The notes under the pieces are model-generated. The model was not told the DNA's origin, ran no database searches, and saw only the letters and a list, made by a program, of their open reading frames with translations. Below, one piece after another: positions 21,814 to 32,503 of a stretch of 64,000 bases of DNA (positions are counted from its first letter, which is position 1; each line of letters starts with the position of its first letter). A program made the translations under genes and the position numbers. Source of the stretch: Nitzschia sp. DOCU1 (lineage: Eukaryota > Bacillariophyta > Bacillariophyceae > Bacillariales > Bacillariaceae); the NCBI GenBank assembly GCA_951394045.1, contig OX595985.1, positions 434,001 to 498,000 on the forward strand, given 5' to 3'.

Positions 21814-23076
21814 GGTCAACACCGGACCCTTTACGAATTTCGTTGTGGAGGGAGAAGTGATTCGCGAAAAATAACACAACGCGAGTGTTTGGCACGCTGC
21901 CACCAAGAGAGTTGCGCGGTGAAGCCGCTGGAGGCGTTGGAGAGTCGTTTCCAGCGTTTCTCTTGAGAAAATTGGACTTCTTCGATCACAATCTCTCACC
22001 AAAAATGAATACGAAATAAGAATGCTGCCAATTTTCTACTTACCTAACGGACGAAGTTCTCCCTCCAGGCGCCCGTCGAGCATATGAAATTTTCTACAGT
22101 CTTGAATTTTATATCACCAAGTCCCATGTCGCAGCCTTCAAACGCATGCGTTTTTAAAACAAAGCTGCGCACGGGTGACATATTTCATTGTGTGTGCCAA
22201 CGAGCCAACTGCCGTGACGAGTCCTTCAACCGAAAGCCTGCACTCCCAGGCGCCATTTTTGTCATGTGTCGAAGAGTGCCTACACGATCAAGCAAGCACA
22301 CGGTCGGCGTATCTGCAACGGAAGGCACCCTGTTCATATGTGCGCCGTAAACAAATGCATCACTCTTTCCGTTGTCATTGTCGATTGCTTACGTTTGTAG
22401 ACTACAACCAGTCTTGTGTGGACTCGACTCACCGGTTGAGACGACTACTATCAAGTCACGGACACGGACATCCACCGTCCAAACGCACCAAACGGACAAC
22501 CTAAAGGACTCAACGTTTTCTTATTTTCTACTCCATGACTAACATTCGCTTCAATCTTTTGATGACTAGCCTCACTGGAAGAAAGAGATAGGCGAAGACC
22601 GAAGCCCCAACTCTGAAGACGGACGACGAGGAGGAGCAATGTAGATCTCCTCTCGCCTCTAGCAAGCGAACCTAGTAGTAGTGCAAGAATAACTCCCTGT
22701 GTATAATACACATATCATAGCAGCAGCAGAGTCTTGGTGACGGGGGGCATGATGGTAAATTGCATTCCAGCATCGACCTATTACAACATCATACTAAAGC
22801 GATCCACCATCGCAACCACCAACTACCGGTACTAAGATGGAGCATCCATCGCCGCCATCCAGTTTAAATTAGATGACTCACTCGACTGTACGGTGTGCGA
22901 TATTTCGATTGTCTTTGGGTCCTATTGGTCGATAGACTACATTCTCATACCGCTCTAGCTAGTAGCGCCGAACAGAAGCAATAGCAAGTAAAAGTAGTAA
23001 GTATAAGCAGCTGAGAAGTACAATATTGAAGACCCTGCATAGTGTATAGCTAGCAAATTGTTGGAACCAATGCGCA
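21814..23076. other. Intergenic region upstream of armadillo gene
   Basis: About 1.3 kb with no supportable gene. It contains the armadillo promoter. Short open frames here show no domain and biased composition. No RNA gene is recognised. Confidence 0.5.
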
Positions 23077-24358
23077 TCAAATAATCGTCCCTGTAGCCCT
23101 GCCGCATGAACCTCGATGGAGATTAATTCGAATGGACAAAGTTGTCACTACAGACCCCAAGAAAGATTTCGCCTGAAGGCCAAAGCAGTTTGGATATTGA
23201 GACGTCATTGAAGTCGCAGATTGGATATTTTTCTCTCCCGGTTTCATGGTCATCGGGAGATTCCATTCTTTCACGCCCACCTCTAGAGGCTATCCATCAA
23301 GCCTGCTACCATCTGGTTGGCAACGAAGAATTCGAATGGACAAAATCGTCAATCCAAATGTCAAGAAAGATTTTGCTTGAAGGCCCGAGAAGTTTGAACA
23401 TGTGAGACGTCATCGCAAAGTTGCAGATTGGATGTTGTTCGGCGTTTTTCACGCCAGGCCTGATGGTCATCGGGAGATTTCGTTCTTGCATGCCCTCGTC
23501 TAGGCTCTCCATCAAGTCGTCAATCATCTGGTTGTCAACGACTAGAATGGGCGAATTCCCGAATGATTTCTGATCATCATCCCTCGTGGCTGCTATTCGT
23601 CGTTTCGATAGATAGTCATTCAGCGTTCGGTAGGCCGTGTTTGTGTCATTGATAAAGTGCGAAAACCAAAAGCTTATCGCGTCGGGTGAACTCTCATCAT
23701 AGGTGCAATTGCGGCAAAATGATTGGTATCTCGGGTTCTTTTCTCGGTAACCTTTGTTGCATTGCTGATGGATCAAAGACAGAGTTTTCTGTATCTGTTC
23801 TCTAGTCGAAACCAATCCGACGTAACGGTGTCCTTTCGCAGAATACCTATGGAGGAATTTATTGGGGCGTGTTGCATTGCTCTCTGGAATCCAATGTCGT
23901 TGGCACTATTTCCGGATGCGCCAAGAGTTCTGCCAAGGCACGAATGCTTTCTGTTCCAGCTCGATTGCGAGAAACATCCATGGTTTCCAGCGTCGGGTGT
24001 CCAACCAAAGCTTGCAACATCGTCCCCAAGGCATCATCTCTCAAACTGCAACAGCTGAAATCAATTGTTCGCAAACAAGTATTTTGTTGCAAGCCATTTG
24101 GCAAGGCTCTGGGAAGTCACTAGGCCTTTTTCGCCAGTTGAGGATCGGTGTAGCGCATGGTAAGCATCGTCACTAACTTGCGGCGGATGCCCATCGCGAA
24201 TCTACAAATTCTTCATCGGTATCTGTTCCATTGGTATCCGTTTCGTTGCCTTCCTCGTATTCATCGTCGTCGTCTACCGCATTAATCCCACCCAAACTGA
24301 GTTTGTTGAGCGAATCATTGATTGCCAAAGCCTCCTCTAACGCCGTGGCACTTTCCAA
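23077..24358 (-). pseudogene. Remnant of an RNI-like LRR gene
   Basis: Fragments in at least two frames read in order on the minus strand. 24358-24173 codes for SATALEEALAINDSLNKLSLGGINAV followed by an acidic linker. 24104-23859 codes for LRR-like repeats (CLRTIDFSCCSLRDDALG, PTLETMDVSRNRAG). About 23880-23306 is a downstream domain with NPRYQSFCRNCTYDE. The pieces need at least one frameshift (near 23870), and stops interrupt the last part. LxxLxLxxN-type spacing points to ribonuclease-inhibitor-like LRRs, a large family in diatoms. The tail carries a 204-bp internal duplication. Taken as a decaying gene; an intron-rich living gene is less likely because several joins lack splice sites. Confidence 0.6.
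23126..23533 (-). repeat. Degenerate 204-bp tandem duplication
   Basis: Two copies start at ATTCGAATGGACAAA (23126 and 23330), offset 204 bp = 68 codons. Both contain GGTCATCGGGAGATT and a GGCT.TCCATCAAG block near their ends. The left copy has picked up an in-frame stop on the minus strand (AGCCTCTAG), the right copy reads through. Confidence 0.75.
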
Positions 24359-24505
24359 AGTCAGTGGTACTAAAAACCACTAGGACTTTGAGACAAGTTG
24401 AGTAGTAATGCCACCGCCAATCGCGCCACAAGTCCTCCATGTGGGGATTCTTCTACGTCGGTCGCCACTTACAAAAGTCTTGACTTATTCCATGAGCAAT
24501 GCAAT

Positions 24506-26485
24506 ACGGTAATAATCATATCGACCGATCCTTGACAAAACTCTAGATTGAGTTTATCAAAGTATCATCGACTATGTTGCGTTCGTTTGGACAAGGATGA
24601 AAGGACTTGCACGACTTTGGCCACCAAGTCCTTGGTAAACAACACTTCATCAAAACTCACTTGAGGAAATTACCGTTGTCGTCTTGTCCTTGTGGCAGCC
24701 ATTCCAGACTTTCAATTTCGGCCATGGACGAATCAAACCGAAGTTTACGAGCCACAGTGTCCTTATTCGTAAGAGATAAGCGACGAAAGAAACCACCGCC
24801 GCCTTCTGCTTTGGGTTCCTGCAACGCTTTGGAACGGGCATTGCTGAAATCAGTGGGCCCCCTCCTTCTTTACTAGTACAGTCGCCGTTTCGTCTGACGG
24901 AATGGAAACGTGTGAGACAATCGCACGGAAGTAGCTACACAATCTAAAACTCTCGTTACGTACCACCAATGGACCAGATATCGCATTTATCATAGGTATA
25001 TCGTTCCGTCAAAACTTCTGGCGCGACATATATGGGGTTCCTGAATGGAAAACAGAAGATCAATGGTAAGCGACGTTTCCCTGGAAGTAGCTACACAGTC
25101 TAAAATTCTCGTTACGTACCACCAATGGACCAGATATCGCATTTATCATAGGTATATCGTTCCGTCAAAACTTCTGGCGCGACATATATGGGGTTCCTGA
25201 ATGGAAAACAGAAGATCAATGGTAAGCGACGTTTCCCTGGAAGTAGCTACACAGTCTAAAATTCTCGTTACGTACCACCAATGGACCAGATATCGCATTT
25301 ATCATAGATATCGTTCCGTCAAAACTTCTGGCGCGACATATATGGGGTTCCTGAATGGAAAACAGAAGATCAATGGTAAGCGACGCTTCCCTGGAAGTGA
25401 CGTAACTTTTCAGTCTTCGGCTTTTTTCGACGTCACGTACCCACTCGACTACTCATAATTCCAAAGGGTGAATCATTTCTTCGGGACAATCCAAAATCAA
25501 TAATCTTGACGGGTATATCGTCACTGTCGTCTTTGAGAAAAATCTCTGGCGTTAAATCAATACACGGTAATACTCATATCGACCGATCCTTGACAAAACT
25601 CTAGATTGAGTTTATCAAGGTATCATCGACTATGCTGCGTTCGTTTGGACAAGCATGAAAGGACTTGCACGAGTTTGGCCACCAAGTCCTTGGTAAACAA
25701 CACTTCATCAAAACTCACTTGAGAAAATTGCCGATTGTCTTGCACTTGTGGCAGCCATCCCAGAATTTCAATTTCGCCCATGGACGAATCAAACCGAAGT
25801 TTACGAGTCACTGTGCCCTTATTCGTAAGAGATAAGCGACGAAAGAAACCACCGCCGCCTTCTGCTTTGGGTTCCTGCAACGCTTTGGAATGGGCATTGC
25901 TGAAATCAGGGGGCTCAGTGGGCTCCTCCTTCTTTACTAGTACAGTCGCCGTTTCGTCTGACGGAATGGAAACGTGTGAGACAATCGCACGGAAGTAGCT
26001 ACACAATCTAAAACTCTCATTACGTACCACCAATGGACCAGATATCGCATTTATCATAGGTATATCGTTCCGTCAAAACTTCTGGCGCGACATATATGGG
26101 GTTCCTGAATGGAAAACAGAAGATCAATGGTAAGCGACGTTTCCCTGGAAGTGACTTAACCTTTCAGCCTTCGGCTTTTTTCGACTTCACGTACCCACTC
26201 GATTACTCATAATTCCAAAGGGTGAATCATTTCTTCGGGACAATCCAAAATCAATAATCTTGACGGGTGCATCGTCGCTGTCGTCTTTGAGAAAAAATCT
26301 CTGGCGTTAAATCAATACACGGTAATACTCATATCGACCGATACTTGACAAAACTCTAGATTGAGTTTATCAAGGTATCATCGACTATGCTGCGTTCGTT
26401 TGGACAAGGATGAAAGGACTTGCACGAGTTTGGCCACCAAGTCCTTGGTAAACAACACTTCATCAAAACTCACTTGAGAAAATTG
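24506..26485 (-). pseudogene. Array of duplicated protein-kinase exons
   Basis: Read on the minus strand, three exon types recur. (i) A catalytic-loop/DFG exon, coding CIDLTPEIFLKDD then VKIIDFGLSRRNDSPFG, at about 26318-26190 and 25563-25440. (ii) An activation-segment exon coding NPIYVAPEVLTERYTYDKC then DIWSIGG, present once at about 26150-26025 and three times in tandem at 25428-24961. (iii) An unrecognised exon coding RRLSLTNK and SFDEVLFTKDLVAKL at about 26485-26318 (truncated), 26024-25563 and 24960-24506. DFG, APE and DIWS(I)G are hallmarks of Ser/Thr kinases, closest in style to CaMK/CDPK. No N-lobe glycine loop or catalytic Lys is visible, one DFG copy has an extra A and one APE copy a 2-nt deletion. 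The array is best read as non-functional duplicated fragments. Confidence 0.7.
24961..25428 (-). repeat. Three tandem 156-bp copies of one kinase exon with flanking intron
   Basis: Units start at TACCACCAATGGACCAGATA at 24961, 25117 and 25273 (156-bp steps), nearly identical, each holding the whole APE/DIWSIGG exon plus part of its intron. A fourth copy begins at 26025. The third unit lacks two bases (TCATAGATATCG against TCATAGGTATATCG), breaking its frame. Confidence 0.9.
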
Positions 26486-26902
26486 TTGGCAATGTTACTC
26501 CTCTACGATCGCCCCTGGTGCCACCTGCAGGGCCCCCGTTTTGGTTGGGATCCTCCGCCGCATCAAAATCCTCTACAATAATATCAGCTTCCCGAACCCA
26601 AATGAATTTGTGTGTCCCAAGAAACTCCACCAGAAAGTAACTTTGCGCCTCCATCTGCCCCAGTTTCTGTTTGTTTCTTGAGAGAGTCTTCTGTCTTTCG
26701 TTTACCAGTAATTAACTGCGTCTTGAGCTTGTCGGGAAAAGGCGCATTTCGTTTTATTGCGTAGAGTAAATTCATGGTGCCAATCTTCCCGTTGATGGTC
26801 GGGTGCCATGATCCCCAAGACAAGTGCCGGCCAACAGGGCTTCTTCCTGGACTCCCTAGCCCAAATGACTGCGGTCATGCACCCCCAGATACTCCTCGGC
26901 AT
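26470..26902 (-). pseudogene. Broken PWWP-domain gene fragment
   Basis: Three minus-strand frames in order spell a PWWP domain: VIWARESRKKPCWPALVLG, then SWHPTINGKIGTMNLLYAIK with FPDKLKTQ, then YFLVEFLGTHKFIWVREADI with VEDFDAAEDPNQN. The first join needs a one-base shift near 26815. The second may cross an intron starting at GTAAAC, but no acceptor gives the right phase. At ~26485 the frame runs into the truncated kinase-array exon. PWWP domains bind methylated-histone nucleosomes and DNA; here the first Trp of the KPWW core is Cys. Treated as a pseudogene captured at the edge of the kinase array. Confidence 0.65.
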
Positions 26903-27526
26903 GTCGCTTCATGAATGGGAACGACAAGCTTGCCAATCCATCGATCCAGACGATGGACAATCGCATACCAAGACCTGGGTTATTCTCCAGCACGCCCTCC
27001 TCTGTGTAGCACTTTCGGACATCCCGCTCGAGTTCGTCAATTCCACAGTCCGCTCCAGATTGACTGGGTTTTTAAACGATGAAGGTTATCCACAACAATG
27101 TCAATATCATCGTCTTCCTCCTCTAGTACATCGTCACCAAAAATACTTCTCCAAGGGTTGTGTCACTCTCGCTGTTGTTGTGGGCTGGATCATTCGGGAT
27201 TCAACATGGCCTCTACTAGCTACTCAAGACTATTCACTATCAACTATGCCCGACTATTCCCAACGAACGTCTGTACGTTGGTGCGTTGGTGTAGAACGCA
27301 GTACTAGAGATCACGTATCGTATTTTGCGCGCACGCCATCACCGCTTCGCTAGCGCACTGGCGACAGTTTGAAAAATGCCACCACTATCCGTGCCGTGCA
27401 CGCAAAAAAAGAATTCGGACCGGACCGCCATTTCATTCACACAAACGGGCAAAAAGGAAACTCTTGTTCCCATTGTCTACCGGTAGTTGCTGCTTCCTTC
27501 CGATCATTGTTCACTTACCTGGTACA
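26903..27526. other. Intergenic region upstream of coiled-coil repeat gene
   Basis: No gene supported. The plus frame at 26808-27353 is mostly antisense to the PWWP remnant and has no domain. The right part is the promoter of the coiled-coil gene. Confidence 0.5.
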
Positions 27527-29095
27527 ATGGACAATACCGATCAATCCAACAAACAGAACAAAGAGAACGTGCAGCCCTCTCGGGCGACTCGCCAAGGTAC
27601 GACATGAGTCCTTGCATGGATGGACAATGCTGCCACATGGCTTCGCTTGCTCGCACTCACACGCCATTCTCTAGCAGACCACGCTCTTGTTGCTAGCGTT
27701 CGGAATATGAAAGTCCTCTTCAATGCCGCCATGGAAGAGAAGGATGCGACCATGGCAGAGAAGGATGCGACCATCAAGCGCCTTCAAAGCGAGCTTGCCG
27801 AGCTCGAAGACGCCGCTGTCGAATCCGACATGGCACACGAGTTGGCCATGGCGTATCAGGATGGAGATTTTGGATTCCGCATGGCGGACATGGAAGTATT
27901 GACTTCCGATCTGTCGAAGGAAAATGCTGAGCTGGCAAAGGAAAATGCTGGGCTTCGGCAGAAGAATGACGATCTGTCCAAGGCCAATGATGGTCTCAAG
28001 GCGGACTTGGAGAAGGCCAACCACGGCCTGGCAGTCCAAAAGGTTCTTCGGGAGATCCGTGAACGGTTCCTCAGCCAACACATTGTGGCCAAGGAAAATG
28101 CTGAGCTTCGGCAGAAGAATGACGATCTGTCCAAGGCCAATGATGGTCTCAAGGCGGACTTGGAGAAGGCCAACCACGGCCTGGCAGTCCAAAAGGTTCT
28201 TCGGGAGATCCGTGAACGGTTCCTCAGCCAACACATTGTGGCCAAGGAAAATGCTGAGCTTCGGCAGAAGAATGACGATCTGTCCAAGGCCAATGATGGT
28301 CTCAAGGCGGACTTGGAGAAGGCCAACCACGGCCTGGCAGTCCAAAAGGTTCTTCGGGAGATCCGTGAACGGTTCCTCAGCCAACACATTGTGGCCAAGA
28401 AACGAGAGGCTGCTGAACACGAAGGAATCCCGCCGTTCGTGGGAGAGCAGGGTGGCGACGACTCAGACAGGACGCTATCGCCCGACACCACCATCGCGCC
28501 GATGGTTCTGGAGGAACGCTGGAGTCTTCCCGAGGATGAAACATCTTTTTTTGAGGACGATACCATGAAATCGCCGGATGCGCCGGATTCCAACACTCTT
28601 GAACGTGCTGCCGTCGCAGCTGTCGGCCATGCGGAACGTGCCATCGCAGCCCTCGGCGATGGGGAATCGTTGGATTCGGACAATGCTGATGAATCGAGCG
28701 TGAAGCGGATCTCCTCTCCTAGCTCAATCGAAGACACAGAAAAATACCTCGCGGTGGGCAAGCATGTCTTTGCCATGGCGGCAGGGGCAAAGGGCTATGG
28801 GTGGGGAACCATCCAGAAGATTATACCGAAAAAGTCTTCCCGCGGCCGCTTGATGTACAAGGTGAATTATTTTAGTAAAATCAAAGGTGCCCGGCCCTCC
28901 AGGCAAATTGGAGCGGGTAGAATCTATATTATGGAGGAGGCGTTGATTTTGAACGGCAAGGAGCTCCCAGCAGACTTCGAAGGAAAAAAAATTGAAATTC
29001 CTAGAGACACCCGACCCCCGATCGAGTACTTGGAACAGTGGAACGAGGTCAAGTATGGGCCACCTGGAGAGCTCAAGACAATGTTTGTTGACTGA
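27527..29095 (+). CDS. Coiled-coil protein with three near-identical 51-residue repeats
   Basis: Two-exon model: 27527-27596 and 27675-29095, with a 78-nt GT-AG intron (GTACGA..CTCTAG), giving 496 residues. It starts MDNTDQSNKQNKENVQPSR; a single-exon start at 27620 is possible but gives an unlikely N-terminus. The N-terminal exon has a KEN sequence that could be an APC/C degron (inference). A Glu/Lys/Asp coiled coil follows and runs into three copies of KENAELRQKNDDLSKANDG...FLSQHIVA. The C-terminal ~120 residues look globular (VGKHVFAMAAGAKGYGWGTI, YKVNYF), reminiscent of a Tudor/SH3-like barrel, but I do not recognise the family. Function unknown. Confidence 0.75.
27938..28396 (+). repeat. 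Three 153-bp coding tandem repeats
   Basis: Units begin with AAGGAAAATGCTG at 27938, 28091 and 28244 (153-bp period, 51 codons). The first differs from the others by about one base in the opening motif (GGGCTT against GAGCTT); the rest look identical. The nucleotide-level identity, synonymous sites included, points to very recent expansion or ongoing homogenisation. Confidence 0.93.
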
Positions 29096-29411
29096 GGCAC
29101 AGTCGGGCAAGTGGCCGATCGCATATGCATCCGATCTGTTGGGCTCTTGAAGACTAGTTGCGGGATTCCGTAATTTGTGTAGTGATGATATATCTAGTAT
29201 CTTATTATTATAGTAATCTAGTTGCGTTGTAATGGAGTTTTGAAATAGTGCGAATGAGTTGTAGCCGTAGACGGCTCTATCCACTCTGCACCAGGGAGAC
29301 ACTCTACTAGATTATTAAGCGGTTTCAATTCAATTATTTGTTCCTTGTCCTATATTTCTTTATTCTGCTGTAGCTTTCTTCTCTTCTTGCGCAAATCCCT
29401 CCCCCCTTTTT
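29096..29411. other. Short intergenic region
   Basis: AT-rich 3' flank between the coiled-coil gene and the CDC16-like remnant. Nothing else seen. Confidence 0.5.
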
Positions 29412-30277
29412 CTATCCCATGCCGACATCCCCCGCCGCTGTTTCGGCCGATAGCGACAATCCATCATTCGTCATGAAGGACGATTGATCCGCATGCGGCG
29501 GCTTGGCTGCGGGCAATGGACTTGTAGTTGCTGCGGCGGCTGCTGCTGCTGCTGCATGCCCCGACAATTTGGACGACGTTGCCGCCTCCCCATTGTTTGC
29601 GCCGCTGCCGATTCCAACGTTTTCAAAGAGTTCCGTGGTTCGTTCTAGTGCACCTCGTAGCGCACATTGTACCATTTCCGAGGCAAAGGGATCTTCAGGT
29701 TTTTGTGCCAAGGCTTGATGATAAGTATCAATTGCTTGAACGCCAAGCAACATGCCGCCAAATCCCATTGACGCAACTTTCGTAGCGCATGCGCCAAATT
29801 AAATAGAGTCGGTTCCCAGTACTTGCCTTGAACCGAATCCAAAACTTCTTGCAAGGCCTTTGATGATTCTCCAAAACTTGTTGCGCCGTTTCCATACTCG
29901 AAGTGTTTGCCATGAGAGTGCGGACAAACCACTTGGCAGCTTGTTCGTAATTCTTTCCTCCCAAAGCCTATACGCCCAATTCATTACAACACAACTTGTT
30001 GGTGCCTCGACTCGCTTGATGAGCAGCCCATAAAAAGTGTTCGTAAAGATTCCATTCCAACAGATTCATCACAGGCAGCAAAAGATGCCCCAAAGGCAAT
30101 CCAGGCTTCAACGACATGGGGATTCAATCGTGTCGCACGCCAATAATGACGTTGAGCAACATGATATCGACCACATGCATAATAATACGACCCTACCACA
30201 AACCAGGCTTGCGCCGATTTGGGATTGGCTTCGACCCATTCAAGCGCCAAACGAAAGTGTGTACGTTTATGGCCCAA
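29412..30277 (-). pseudogene. CDC16/APC6-like TPR pseudogene fragment
   Basis: Minus-strand pieces in three frames match the order of the APC/C TPR subunit CDC16/APC6: EANPKSAQAWFVVGSYYYA with HYWRATRLNPHVVEAWIAFG, then KNYEQAAKWFVRTLM, then KYWEPTLFNLAHALRKL, then YHQALAQKPEDPF and a low-complexity Ala/Ser tail. The joins near 30050, 29900 and 29780 need frame changes, and a TAG interrupts ELGV-ALGGKNYEQ, with no plausible short introns at most of them. CDC16 is an essential cell-cycle ubiquitin-ligase subunit, so an intact copy is expected elsewhere and this is probably a decayed partial duplicate. The N-terminal half is missing. Confidence 0.65.
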
Positions 30278-30809
30278 GGCAACACACGGCGTTCGTCGAC
30301 CATGACGGTCGCTCGATTTCGAATGTGGTACTCGTACGATCGAGACTTTCCAGCGGTATTACCTACCTACTATCCCACAGCCAGCAAAAGCGGTGTGTTA
30401 ACTCTCGTACCTCTGGTAGTACTGTATCTCGCACTCGCTGATGGTGCTGGATGGTCGATAGGCATCTTATCAGCAGACGGCCAGACGATGTCCACGTACT
30501 TCAACTTAAGCGTATCTAGTATCAAGTATCAAAGCACTACAGTACTATTAAGGCAGCAAAAGGTCGCTATCCATTTATTAGCAGCTACCTGGACGATTGG
30601 AAAGGAAACAAAGGACTTTTTCTAACCCATTGCACTGGTGTTGTTACGATTGCCCTGGTTCACGAGCGTAAAATCCAAATTACTATTAAAGAGTAGAAAT
30701 CTGCCTGCAGGTTTAGGCGAGCAGGGCTCGTGGGTCATGCCAAGACCTTGAATGGCAGACAATCAGCTAGGTGGTAGTCCTCTTGGTTCATGTGGGTGGT
30801 TTCACTCTT
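30278..30809. other. Intergenic region
   Basis: Gap between the CDC16-like fragment and the phosphatase gene (both minus). A plus frame here has no domain. No RNA gene or repeat recognised. Confidence 0.5.
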
Positions 30810-31304
30810 TCAGCGATTGTACCCTCTCCATCCCATGTGGCCGCTTCCATACAGTCGCAAAAAGTCGTACAAAGATTGATTCGTAATGACTTCTTTCACT
30901 GGAACAACATCAACCTTATTCCCATCCAATGACGATGACGATGCTCTCGTTGTTGGTTGTAACAGAGACGGAACGGTAGTTTCGGTCAAATACTCCGTAT
31001 ACGGATACTCGTGCCAATGGTGAATGTAGCGTTGAAAGAAATCATATTGTTGTTCTTCATTTTGCTCGTCGGGAATCCACGGCATTGTGCTGGTAGCGCT
31101 GGCGTCAGTGGTAAGAGGAGGACGCCATTGGCCGTGAAGCGGTGGTGGATGAATCGCATTGGCTGCCGCAAACGGGCACTTGTCGGGCGAATCATCCATG
31201 AGTAGTGTATTGTTGGCATTCCACAAAGGAAAGGCTCTCCAAACTTTGTCCAGGCGTTTTTCAAAAATGATATCTTCGCCCTTGTAGTAATAGGGTTGTT
31301 GCGG

Positions 31305-31345
<41 letters not shown>

Positions 31346-32396
31346 GGTTGGTGTCCACACGTTGTTCATCCAGCCCGACGACTTGGTCCCCGCCGTCATC
31401 GTCATCATTACTTTCATTACTATTACTAGGAGCAGTAGGAAGGACTCGTTCACAATGATCTTGAGCCCACACAAATAAAAGTCGTCGCTGAATATCCGTT
31501 GGAAACAATATCCTCAACAACCCCCTTGCCGTTTTCATTTTGGCCGAAGTCCAGACGGCCAAACAAAAATACCGATCGACCATTCGCAAAAAGGAAACCA
31601 AATCGGTCCGGCTCACTACTGGCGTTCCTGCAACATTTCCTAAAAATGGTTGTCGCAATTGTACACCTGGGGGTTCCTTTTGTTTGCGACTTCGATGACA
31701 CAGAATGCCATTCAAATCCAAAATCAACAAGGGTTGGACACGGACCGTCAAGTGACCCGGTGACCTGTTATTGTGAGGAGGAAATCGCTCTTGTTGCCGA
31801 CCACCCATACCATCCCCGCCCTGACTTCTATCCCCACTAGTTGTCACGACTCGAATGCAATTCAATGGAGGAGAAGGTGGTGGAAAGCTGTTGCTGTTGT
31901 TGTAATTGCGTTGAAAGGGCATGGGTGGGGGAGGGCCATGACCTTCCACAGCAATCGAACCTGTCCTTTCAGCGTCCCGAATGCATTGAAAGATTCGATC
32001 CTGCCATGTGAGGGGTGGTTTGGGGCAAGGTTTGCTGCGTTTGTGTTGTTGCTGCTGGGACGGATTGGGACCATGTGGCTCTGGTGGATTTGGCCTCGAC
32101 GTCGAGTCCGTCGGACCTTGCTGGTCCTGCTGCCGGTGCGATTGGCGGTCTCGCTTTTGTTGGCGAGAATATCGCGGCTTTGTCTTGCCTGACGATTGCA
32201 CGGTGTTACTGCTGGCACTAGGAGTAGCATTGGGGGCGGCAGCAAGTGGAGACATGCCCGTCAGCGCATCGCCTCCAGAGGTGCTCATGGAAGCGACGGG
32301 ACTTAACCTCTGTAGGATTGGTGCTGCTGGAACACTTTTACCGCACCTCTGGATCCAACGGCGTGCCAACTGATACCGAGCGACAGAAGATAACAT
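30810..32396 (-). CDS. NIF/FCP1-like HAD-family phosphatase homologue
   Basis: 528 residues from the ATG at 32396 (MLSSVARYQLARRWIQRC). The basic, hydroxylated N-terminus could be an organelle-targeting peptide. Residues ~40-215 are Pro/Gln/Arg-rich and disordered. The HAD core begins at ~223: LLILDLNGILCHR (motif I), then FCLAVWTSAK (motif II) and TLLMDDSPDK (motif III), the layout of the NLI-interacting-factor/SCP/FCP1 family that dephosphorylates RNA polymerase II CTD or other Ser/Thr substrates. Motif I is D-L-N instead of the usual D-x-D, so the general acid/base Asp is replaced by Asn, as in a plant-like DLNG subgroup; activity may differ. A ~14-residue poly-Gln tract interrupts the core between motifs II and III. 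Its promoter side lies about 100 bp from the copia insertion. Confidence 0.82.
31297..31347 (-). repeat. CAA (poly-Gln) microsatellite in phosphatase gene
   Basis: Run of TTG on the plus strand (CAA on the coding strand), about 14 uninterrupted Gln codons plus flanking CAA-type codons, inside the HAD domain. It is in frame and probably length-polymorphic. Confidence 0.88.
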
Positions 32397-32497
32397 GCAT
32401 AGATTCGGCTAGCTGACTACCGAGATCCCAGAACGTCAAAGCCATTGTGGAAATACTGTAGGATGCTGTCGAAAAGAAGATCATGGCAACAAAAGCA

Positions 32498-32503
32498 GAA
32501 ATG
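32498..32503 (+). repeat. Left target-site duplication of copia element
   Basis: GAAATG immediately before the 5' LTR, repeated right after the 3' LTR at 42303-42308. Copia elements usually make 5-bp duplications, so one base may match by chance. Confidence 0.9.

Noticed and set aside
27938..28396. Regularly spaced repeats considered as CRISPR
   Set aside because: Units are contiguous without unique spacers and lie in a coding frame of a eukaryotic gene.
27671..28776. Long minus-strand frames with internal repeats
   Set aside because: Their repeats mirror the 153-bp coding array of the plus-strand coiled-coil gene; the plus frame has the splice site, coiled-coil pattern and globular end.
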